A DNA stretch of 64,000 nucleotides from Tetracladium setigerum (taxonomy: Eukaryota > Ascomycota > Leotiomycetes > Helotiales): the NCBI GenBank assembly GCA_031472005.1, contig PZJY01000003.1:2728001-2792000 (forward strand). The letters run 5' to 3'. This document shows, one piece after another, positions 11,443 through 21,718 of the stretch. Under the pieces are notes generated by a model. That model was not told the origin of the DNA. It saw only the letters and a list, made by a program, of their open reading frames with translations, and made no database searches. Within the stretch, counting starts at the first letter, position 1; each line of letters starts with the position of its first letter. A program made the position numbers and the translations under genes.

Positions 11443-13580
11443 TTTATGAAAAAGCACATATGCTGGGGGGATTGGTGATGGATTGTCTCTAGGTTCCTGT
11501 CCCTTCCTCACATCTTGCACGAGGACTTCTTCTACTTATGCCTCCAGCAGATGAAATCTCACCAAATTTGTGGCTTGCAGCAAAAGACTCGACCATCTTC
11601 CAAAGAATCCATTCGGAGAAAAGATTCATCCTGAAACTCCTCTTGAAGAAGCTCAGTATTTGGTACAGTTGCGGCGTCTGTCATCAATAATCCACCATTG
11701 GTTATCCACACAGCTCAGTATCTCGACCAGTTCAGGAGCCATGCAAGAGCGCCGCAGTCATCCCACGCTCAATCTCCACCAAACTTTGGGTTTTGGACAT
11801 TTTATTCTCCGACGTTGAGATTTGATCGTTTCAACCTTTTACGCTCCCGCTGTCAATCGCGGTGTGGCGCCGGCTCGACAGTGAGATTGGGTGAGGTTGG
11901 TCGGTCTCGGCTGCTGCAATGCAACACGATCGTGCATGGGACGGGGATGGCGGATGTCTGGAAGCCACCCGGATTTCGATGCTCACCTCAGCTCCTGCCG
12001 AATCGAAGTCCCCGAAGATCGTTCAGAGGCTGCTATTCGTTCAATTCTGTTCTGCTCTGCCGAGAAAAACTGGTAAATTGGACCATCGTTCATGTACTTG
12101 GAGATGATAAGCTCCTTCCTTGTGCATGATGAAGTTCGATATAATGTGTGCCAAGAAAGGGCTATGTGCTTTCGTCGTCTACCTTCGTAAGGTAAGGTAC
12201 CTACTACCCACCTAGGTAGCTAATTTTAGGATGACTCGAGATACGAAACCCTTTCAGATCGTTTCGATGGAGAGTACAGTAGTAACTTTCCTTTGTAATT
12301 CGAAAGAAAGATTGATCCGATTCTCGCGTTTCTACCTTCTCTTTTGCTATCAAATCCTCTTCTCTTGGCAGGACTCAATTCCGCCATTGAGTTGTGTTTT
12401 CCAAGGCCTGGTCTGGCAATTCTTCCAGAGCTCCAGCCATTTGTGGACCCCTATGTTCCGAGTGGTTCAAATGATCAGGAGTGATATCGACCCTGCTACG
12501 GAGTGAAAGAGCTCTGCGTACGAGGAGGCTCACGAGTAACCATCGATTCGTCACTATATCCGAACACAGCAGGATTACATTGAAGGGGGCATGCTGGGTT
12601 CGATCGGGGTTCAACTACCTAGGAGCATCGCGAACCACGGGTCTCCCCGGGCAGTGGGTCCAGCGTACATAAGGCCGGGCCAGATTTTTCTGCACATCAA
12701 CCAATTCGGACAACTCTAGACTCTAGAATGATGATTTTTCGGATTCTGAATTGGCTCTTGCATGTCTACCAAAATGCAGGCATCAACATATGAGACTTGG
12801 GAGGACAAAATTTCTCCTCCGCGCAAAGTACACGTTTGCGTTTTCGCGATTGGATTGGCTTGCTGGTACGAGTTCCGTGGGCTGCTCAGTTGCAAGCTCC
12901 TTCTCGATTTATGCTTGTCTATCTAGATTTATTGAATCTGCTAAAATTTGACTAAAGACACTGAAGTTTGGATATCAGAAGTTTTGAAACACAACCCACC
13001 CCCCCTCAAAAAAAAAAACTAAAAAAAACTCTGCCTGTCATTCCGCGAGCTCGTCCGTAGTTGCGGAGATCGCCTGTGGAACCTGATGTGCAGTGCGCAC
13101 AGGCAAAAGCAAGGGTATTCAACTGCTGAAGATAATCCAAGATGAGATGAGATCTGTTTGCGCGATGTACGGCGAATTAGAGTTTTACTCGAGCCGCTTT
13201 GAACCGGGGTTTTTGTTGATTACTATAGCTGTGCGAAGTTTGCGAACTGCGAACTGGTGCCTGCCGAGATACATGTGATTATAGACATGTTTTTTTAGAG
13301 TTTTTTTTTTAGCTCTTGTCTCTCACCGCTAGATGCTTGGGCCTTTCCTTGGTTGAATCTGTTTGCTTTGTAAAGTGTTTTTTTTGCGTTGAATAGGTAA
13401 CTATGTAAGATTACCTACGCCTTGAAAGATGCGGGATTTTAGACCGGTAGCAAGGAGTATATGTTGTCCCAGCTCGTCGCTATAACCAGCGCTTTCTTTC
13501 CCTTTATCAATCAAGGTAACTTCAAAAAAAGATATCATAGCTTCAAAATCTTCAATAGGACTTTTGGTTAGGTAGCTTTC
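11443..13580. other. Long intergenic region, no gene seen
   Basis: About 2.1 kb. It holds the protease promoter, TACC/GGTA-type motifs near 12185-12225, a C run and A runs around 13000-13030, and T runs near 13290-13310. A tRNA B-box-like GGTTCGATC near 12600 lacks a matching cloverleaf. I find no supported gene. Confidence 0.45.
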
Positions 13581-14734
13581 TCAAAGTTGTGCCTTTTCCA
13601 CTCTGCTTCCCGTACTATCAAACCAAATCTTCTTCCCCGAAACCATTGATTCCTGTAACGCGCAGCCAATTTTCACAGCCTGAACTGCCCCAGAAAGCTT
13701 CATAGGTAGTCTCTCGTTATCTAAAACGCACTTTGTGAACTCCACTGCCTCTTTCTCAAAAGCCTCCTTGAACCGTCCGTAATAATTCTGCGGTATCTCT
13801 CGTCTGATACCGCCCGGCTCATAGATGTTAACTAAATTCAAGTTTGGTTGCATGTTGACAGTGAGTTTGCCCTCGGTGCCAATAATCTCAGTTGAATCCT
13901 CCTGTCCCGCAGCCATCATCCTCGAGCAAAAGATATAAGCGATCTTGCCACCGTAGAATTCGATGATGCCAACAGCATTGTCGCGATCATTGTGTTCCCT
14001 CAAACCAGGCTGAACGGCGGTAATACCGCTGGCAACGACGCTTTTGACTAGACTGTCCTGTCCGAAGAACCACAGAGCGAGGTCAATGTCATGGATTGAG
14101 CAGTCTACGAAAATCCCACCAGAAAATTCAGCGTAGGCGACAAAGAAACCGGATGGATCGAGCATGTCGCATGTTTGGCTGCGGAAGATCGATGGTCGTC
14201 CTATTCGGCCTGACTCCATCTTCTCCATTGCGTCACGATATGAGGCGTCAAAGCGTCGTGAGAAACCACACATAACTTTCAAATGAGGTTTGGTAGCCGC
14301 GGCAGTAACTACGCTTTGTGACTATGGCAATTTTCAAGTTAGTATATATGTCATTGATCGCTGTAACTTTTTGCGTGTTGAGAGAGACCGAATGAGGGTT
14401 CACTTACTACACTTTCACTGGTGGACAGCGGCTTTTCGCACAAGACGTGCTTGTTGGCATTTATAGCTTTGATGGCTTGCTCGGCATGTACAGTCGTCAC
14501 GGTCGCGATCACAACTGCCTGTAGTCCCTCTTGTTTTAACATCTCTTCGTAATCCATATAAAGCTTGACACCGAACGGTTCAAGATGTGTGCGTGCCCAT
14601 GCAATCTCTGTCTCATCAGGCGAGAATGCTGCTACAAGCTCTGCCCGTGTGACTTTCTCGAGGAAGTTAAGGGCATGTCGTTTTCCCATTCGACCGAGGC
14701 CTGCGCAGCCGACTCGAAGGCGAGTGCCACTCAT
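13581..14734 (-). CDS. Gfo/Idh/MocA-type NAD(P)-dependent dehydrogenase
   Basis: Two exons (14734-14408 and 14321-13581) with an 86-nt intron give an intact 355-residue protein. The Rossmann motif GCAGLGRMGKRH is at residues 9-20 and the family signature EKPLS is near residue 100. The C-terminal domain has GFSRRFDASYRDA, FVDCSIHDIDLALWF and GTEGKLTVNM, placing it among inositol 2-dehydrogenase-like oxidoreductases. These oxidise myo-inositol or related sugars with NAD(P). It reads away from a zinc-cluster-type regulator and a sugar porter just downstream in coordinates, which fits a role in sugar or polyol use. The exact substrate cannot be told from sequence. Confidence 0.88.
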
Positions 14735-15533
14735 ATTTTCGGTTGATAAATGTTGGGCTGGAGAGTCAAGTATGGCAATGGCAAGCTGGAATAGTGAGAA
14801 TGGAAGGAGAGCATAAAGGAATCGATGGAGTGAATGAGGAGAGAACTATTGTTCGGATTTGCTAGCATTTATATCTCACCAATTGATCACTCTTTCCTGA
14901 CGACCTAGGGCCCAGGAAAGACCGATGATCTGCAAGATATCTCACTACTTGCCTGTCCGAACCGATGGGGGAATTGCGCCGAATTGATGTTGGTCATACT
15001 GAATGCGGGCTTTGATTACGTTCTTTTGGGGAATTGATGCACTTGTTATTTTTCTCCATGGACAGAGATGCCCAAAGTTCTCGCGAGGGAAGATGCTGAC
15101 ATTACCGGACGAACTCGCTCGCTTAAAGAATGGGGGAGGAACGGGCGGCGGAAAAAGTTGCTGTTTTGGACTGAACTGGAAAGTATCGCCATTTGACGGC
15201 GGTTGACGAGCGTCTCGGCTAAGGTTTTAACAACACCATATTTCATTCATTCTTTTGAGTTTCTGGTGTAGTGCAGTAGACATTCTAAGCATGGAAACAT
15301 AAGTCCATAGTCTCGATACCTCAAAGGATCAGGTGGCGAGGAAACTTCTTGCAAAATTGTGTTTACTTTTATTATTACATACATACTCGCTCCTTGGCCG
15401 ACGAGAGAGGGTATCCTGCGTTGAGCAGGTCGACGGAATAGCCGTACTCTCGTACTTACTTAGTCAAACAGAAATCCACAAAACTTGTTATGGTATCTTC
15501 TCACCTTGGATTATTAAATTCTACATGTAATTC
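14735..15533. other. Intergenic, no gene seen
   Basis: Promoter side of the dehydrogenase and 3' side of the regulator. Only short unsupported ORFs. Confidence 0.45.
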
Positions 15534-17806
15534 TCAGATCTCCGACGGCCAACCCCAGGCCCTCTTCAGATGGGATTGCGCAGCAGCTGTAGGCCACGCG
15601 TGATCTTGCTCGGTTATCACAAGCACATTCAACAATGCCTCCTGCTCAGTACGATCAGAAAAGCGATCTCCACACATCGTGACCCCCATGCACGCCGTGA
15701 ATAGCGCAGGAATTGTTCGCCGATTCGAAAGTGCCGTGCCGCATAGCTCTCGAATTTGCTCCCTCATTTCTTCCTGAATAGGCTTCCATGTCAGCTTCTA
15801 TTCATTGACGTAGACTGTGAAGAGACATGGTAAAGTGGTGCTTACCTCTACCTGCTCCATTGCTTTCCTGTGGCTGGGCCCTATGCGGGGCAAGGTCGGG
15901 TCATAACACATGAGCAAAACCCGGCCGATGATGCTGTGCACAATACCAATAACTATCCCACATCAGCATGTCAAATCTTCGTCGAAGGGAGACTGTCCAC
16001 TGACCAACAGCATGATTCATATACCAAATCTCCGGAAATATCTCGCCACACGCAGCATCCGCAGCACGATACGACAGCGGCAGGAAACTCAATGGCCGAG
16101 ATTCCAACCACTGTTTATCATAAAGTTTGAGCTTTCGATAGGTACTGACGGGCTGCTCATCCTCACCAAAACAGTAGTTCTCGATTTCGGCTGTGTTGAT
16201 CAAGATCCGCTTGGCCCACTCGTCGTCGCTTGCTGGAAGGGGTGACTGGTCGATGAAGCTGTGATCGAGTCTGGTTTTGACTGGTCGTTGGTTGACGAAG
16301 GCCATGTAGATCTCTTGTCGGAGACCGATCCAGAAGGAGGCTTGCCTTAATCCGCTAGCTGGAACAGACGGGTCCTGCGCATTCATGAAGACCTGGATAC
16401 CCAGAAGATGACCTTGATAATCCTCGCCCACAAGTGGCACTGTGTCAAGGTCAGCTTACCTGGAGATATAGTAACAAACAGTCCATGCTCCAGCGTTGGT
16501 ATCCACAACAGAGAACGCGGCGAGGGTGATAGCGGGGAGTGGTGGTCACCTACCGTCTAGCTCCTCCAGGGTACGAAGCAGGATGGTAGCAGCCAATAAA
16601 TCGTCCTTCTTGAGCTCCGAATCATTCTGGGATATGTTTCTCAGATGCTTCAGACACTCTTGGTGATAACGATCCGAGGCGTACTCATCAAACTGCCCGG
16701 TGATGCTTAGATGTCGTGATGAGACTGCAAAAATGGCGTTCAATAGTGTTGGAGATTCAATGGCCCTTTTTGGAAGTTCTTGTCCAAAATGGTTGCTCCT
16801 CGTGTCACAAAGGTCAAACTAACTTGCAATATTCTAAATTAGCGTCTTTCGTGTACAAAATCGCGCCAGAGACGACAAATAAAGTGAAATAGTTGAGCTA
16901 TAATGATGAGGAGGGTAATCTTCTCACCCAGTGACACATATAATCAATATAATACCGCATCAGTCTGACTTCGTGTTCTTGTGACAAGGGGAATGCAAGG
17001 CCATTTTGAGGTTGCTCTTTCGTCGCTAACCGAACAACAGACCCCGGAGGAATTTCCGATAGAGGTCGTACTTGGGAAAAGGCTGGCGAAGGGGTTTTAG
17101 ATACCGAATCCGAGGATAGCGAATCTGCCCGGGGTATGCCAAGATGCGAGCCCGAGTTGATTGTGTCTCCTGAACTTAATGCGGGAGACTGTTGTGGAGA
17201 AGACGGGGTATCTTGGTCCACCCTATAGACAGTGTGTAGATATTCAGATTCGTCGATAAAGTGATCTATCCGTCCACCAAGTCAGTCTCTTTAGCATGAC
17301 CTTTGTCAGAGATGGGTTGGCAATGAGGATACTCACGCTTTCGTGATGCTGTTCTCACCCATTTTTGGTGCGAGCTCAGCAATTCCTCGCTTGTTTACAG
17401 TTTTAAATTAGATACGATATGGCATTTGCGAAAACCGGAATCCATTCATTTCCACTTACTCCTTTGAGTGACGGAAGCGAACATTCAAGCCACGACAGCA
17501 CTCTAGATTCGCGGCGACGCAGTTGGCACAAATGGGTTCGATGCTATCACCTCCAATAGTTGTAAAGTAAGCACGATAACAAGACACACGACCCTCCGCA
17601 CCAATGCAAGAAAAGATATTCGAGCGACGGTGGACTGCACTCGGGTTGATAGATAAACATACATCTTAAATGTCGTCTCCGACAAGACTACGCAGCGAAT
17701 GAGATTGTCAGAAGGATAGTCTTGCATAGAGGAAATAAGAGACGTGGCAGGTAAGAGAGATGCGTACTGCACAGCCCTTTTTCTGCCCACTCTGTGATGC
17801 TGCCAT
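15534..17806 (-). CDS. Fungal transcription factor, Zn2Cys6 family (first half of zinc cluster not found)
   Basis: Several exons on the minus strand fit the fungal-specific transcription factor architecture. Around 17520-17460 there is the second half of a Zn2Cys6 cluster: CANCVAANLEC followed by CRGLNVRFRHSKE. A linker comes next, then VDQDTPSSPQQSPALSS and a long regulatory region with HEVRLMRYYIDYMCHW, FGQELPKRAIESPTLLNAIF, SSRHLSITGQFDEYASDRYH and LLAATILLRTLEELD. It ends KRAWGWPSEI with TGA at 15534. The first CX2CX6C half is not visible. A candidate first exon begins at 17806 (MAASQSGQKKGC), but I could not join it convincingly. It may regulate the adjacent dehydrogenase and sugar porter (inference). 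Confidence 0.7.
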
Positions 17807-18393
17807 GACCGGACGAGAAGATTCGTCGAAACCAGGTTTTCCATGCAGAGAAATTCGCTATTATTCACTTTCTCTGTGAATCGATCGTATGTTGCAACGG
17901 AAAATGTTGACTATCCAGGACGAAGAGGAGATTTTGTGGTTTTGGTTTTGCGGGGGTGTCCCACGGACTCACCCACTCTTGCCGCCCATTCTTCCATTGC
18001 CTTTTCCTCACCTGTTTGGGAAACACAGGCAAGTTTCTCCGACATGACTCGCCAGCTGTAGGAGAGGTCACAAACTCTATCATACTCGTACCTCATTTGA
18101 CAGTACCGAGAAGATGAATCCGCCCCCCACAACAAAGATGAGAATCCGGGGCCCCAGGTTCACCTCCCCTCGGCTCTACAAGTAAATATGATGCCGAATC
18201 AGAACAATTGCATTAGCTGTCACATAAATCTCAGCAGTAGGTCAATTTCATTTCCCGATGGGAACTATAAGATCATGGCCGTGTCCCTCTTTCGAAGGGA
18301 ACGCTCAAGATAATAAATCTGCAAGTCAACGTAGACGAAAAAAATCATCTGGGATTCTTACACCTTCCAATTTCACTTCCCGACTTTCGCATC
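17807..18393. other. Divergent promoter region between regulator and sugar porter
   Basis: About 590 bp between two divergently read genes, so both promoters probably lie here. No coding signal was recognised and I cannot name a binding site with confidence. Confidence 0.45.
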
Positions 18394-20394
18394 ATGGATC
18401 GTCAGATTTCCTTACACAGCCAGACCGATGAAAAGGCCACCGCAGACCAGACCGAGAATGTATACATGTCACAGGCGGCTATGGAGCCTTATGGTCCTTC
18501 CGGTATGTGTACCATTCACATCTTCTTCCTCGAGTGACGTGGGTATCGAGACATTAACATAGTCCCTACAGGCTTCAAAGGTGTCTTTGGATCTCGCTAC
18601 GTCGCAATGTGTGCGGCGTTCTCTGCACTGGGTGGTTTACTCTTCGGATATGAGTAAGTGTCCCTCCCATTGCAATCCCCAACAGCGATACTCGATCGAA
18701 GACCAACATGAAGCCCATAGTCAAGGCGTCATTTCAGTGACACTCGTCATGCCACAATTTCTTGCTCGTTTTCCAGAAGTTTCCGAGGCAGCCGCAGGAG
18801 CTGGCTTCTACAAAGGTTTGATGACAGGAATGATTGAGTTGGGAGCTTTATTGGGTATGTTGTCCATCTTACGTTTATACATCTCCAAATTTAGAAACAC
18901 AGGGACCACGGATTGACAAGATCTCGTAGGTGCCTTGAACCAAGGCTGGATCGCAGACAAAATCTCCCGACGCTACTCCATCCTCGTGGCAGTCTTTGTC
19001 TTCACAATCGGCTCAGTCCTCCAAACGGCCTCTGTAAACTACGCAATGCTAGTTGTAGGACGATTCGTCGGCGGCGTCGGTATCGGCATGCTCTCCATGG
19101 TAGTACCCCTCTACATCGCCGAAATTTCACCGCCGCAAATCCGTGGAACTTTGCTCGTCTTTGAACAATTCAGCATTGTATTGGGCATCATCATCTCCTT
19201 CTGGATCACGTACGGAACGCGTTTCATTCCTTCGGAGGTATCATGGCAGCTACCATTTGCGCTGCAGATTCTGCCCGGTCTGGTCCTTGGGTTTGGCACC
19301 TTCTTCTTCCTCCCGTTTTCGCCGAGATGGTTAGCGTCGAAGGGACGAGAGAATGAGGCTTTGGAGGTGCTGGCTAAGTTGAGAGCACTCCCAAATACCG
19401 ACCCTAGAGTTCGCCGCGAGTGGATGGATATTCTCGCCGAATCTACCTTCCAGAAACAAGTGTTGGAAGAAAGACATCCGCAGCTGGTCGAGAGGACCAA
19501 GATGAATAGGTTGAAGCTCGAGCTTGTCTCTTGGACCGATTGCTTGAAACCTGGATGCTGGAGACGAACACATATCGGAGCTGGATTGATGTTCTTTCAA
19601 CAATTCGTTGGAATTAATGCTTTGATCTACTATTCTCCGACTCTGTTCGGGTAAGTTGCCAATCTTTTAGACTCGGTAGCTGTCTAGTTTCGATGATAGC
19701 CTTTCATCCACCACGGACAAAACGAACTACAGGCTAACACAAAATAGAACCATGGGCCTCGACTACGAAATGCAACTCACCATGTCCGGCGTGCTCAACA
19801 TAACGCAAATGATCGGCGTCCTCACCTCGCTCTGGACCCTCGACCGCTTCGGCCGTCGCACAATCCTCCTTTATGGCAGCGCAGGAATGTTCCTCTCACA
19901 CTTCATTATCTCCATCCTCGTTGGGAAATATTCCTCTGACTGGCCCTCCCACCGCCCCGAAGGTTGGACAAGCGTCGCTTTCCTCCTCTTCTACATGATC
20001 TCCTTTGGTGCCTCTTGGGGCCCGTCCCATGTGAGTGTTGCAACCCGTGATCTGTGGGTCGTTTATTGACTGCATTCCAGGGGCCATGCCATCGGAAATC
20101 TTCCCGTCCTCCCTCCGCGCCAAGGGCGTGGCTATCTCGACATGTTCAAACTGGTTGAACAATTTCATCATCGGCCTCATCACCCCACCACTGGTGCAAA
20201 ATACGGGCTTTGGAGCGTATATCTTCTTCGCGGTATTCTGTCTGGGCTCGGGGCTATGGACGTGGTTCTTTGTACCCGAGACGAATGGGAAGACATTGGA
20301 GGAAATGGATGAGGTATTTAAGGATAGGGGGAATGCTGAGGATGTGGCAAGGAAAGACCAGATCTTTGCGCATATTGTGGATAGGCTGTCCTGA
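18394..20394 (+). CDS. MFS sugar porter (hexose/polyol transporter family)
   Basis: Six exons: 18394-18502, 18572-18653, 18721-18854, 18930-19650, 19748-20030 and 20081-20394, about 510 residues and 12 membrane segments. Sugar porter signatures are clear: GGLLFGYDQGVISV in TM1, RFVGGVGIGMLSMVVPLYIA, the loop motif PFSPRWLASKGR, QQFVGINALIYYSPTLFG in TM7, DRFGRRTILLYG, and the C-terminal VPETNGKTLEEMDEVF. Acts at the plasma membrane, importing sugar or polyol with protons. One frame break occurs at 20017-20027 just before the last intron, where one C seems to be missing, so that the expected WAMPSEIFPSSLRA follows. It stands next to a regulator and a dehydrogenase. The substrate is not certain. 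Confidence 0.9.
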
Positions 20395-21718
20395 GTAGGG
20401 GATTGATTGAAGGAGGGGGAAAGCAAACGGAGAGAAATGAGGGTGTCCTGAAGGGAATTTACTTCTCAGACTAACGCACGCCGGCCCTCGCTTGAGGAAT
20501 TACTTCTACCGTGTATAACACTGTAGGGGAAAATACCTAAAAATCATGTTAATAGATTCAGAAAGTGGCCCGCCGCCTTTTCAAGCATCTTAAAGAGTAT
20601 AAAGGTGTTTTCGTATGCCGACAAGAGAAAAGCGAAACGAGAAACATGTGATGTCTTACTAGAATGGGAGCCCACAGCGAGATGTTCATCCATTTCGAAC
20701 GCCAATTCAGAGCCTACCAACTTGACCTAGTCAAGCGAAAGATTGGTTTAAAGAGTAATTTATCCATGAATAAAGCATGCATCAAAGTATAGTTTCTCAA
20801 TGCGGACCATATCGTCGCGCGTGGTCTGCTTCTGGGGTGTGTTTTTCTTCGGTAGCCGTATGAAGTAAGATGTTTCTATGTCATCGAAGCGTGTGAAAAT
20901 GAGTGGAAAGCGGCTAATCAGGCATTTGATAAGCTCATTGGCCTTGGGGGGTCGAGGCTGTCCATTTCCTCTAACAGCCTTCTATGAGGGCGTAATGAGC
21001 AAGTGCGTGGAGTCCGAGAGTGTTGAGTCGTGAACAGTCTCATCTTTGCACCAAGCGCGAACCGCGAAGTGATCGGTGACTGTATACATTGGTGGAATGG
21101 AATCGTTCTGAAAAGAGGACTTGAAGAGAGAGAAGCAGCAGCCTTTTGTCTTTGTTAAGAACTTTTATGTCTTGCAGGTGGAGTCCCTTGGTATGATAAT
21201 CTCGTAAGAGGGACGAAGCGAGTATTGAGTGCCTGCTGAAGGTTCATCCCCGTAGGAGCACTGTTCGAGCCACACGGTGTGGACACTGCAGACAGTGTGA
21301 GAGCTGTATTTGAGACTGAGCATTGTGGAAGGAAATAGTCAGACGGAGAAAGTTAACAACTATTTTTGACATGTTACGTTATGTTCACCTGTCAAGTGAA
21401 CGTAGCCGGTCTGGAGTAGCTACGATATATGCAGATGTCAATCCTTCGCGCGAAATGTCCCGCAATCAATCGAGGTTTCGTTTTAATTGCTTGCCTGCAC
21501 ATGCAAAACATACGGCACCTAAGATGTGCACCCGCTGTCTCGCGCTCCCAACTTAGACTGATAGTGTTTCATGGGGCACTCACTAGAAAACGAGAAAGTG
21601 AAGAGGGCAGTCCCCTGGTATTTTGTCTCCAGGTGCTCCAAGCTAGAATCACCACGGCGTTTGAAAATATAGACGGATTCCAAGGGTATTATTGTCTACC
21701 ATGCGCCATGAGCACCTA
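20395..21718. other. Intergenic, no gene seen
   Basis: About 1.3 kb between the 3' ends of two converging genes. No supported ORF, repeat or RNA gene seen. Confidence 0.45.

Noticed and set aside
12560..12670. Possible tRNA from a GGTTCGATC B-box-like stretch
   Set aside because: No matching A box, acceptor stem or anticodon arm can be folded around it.
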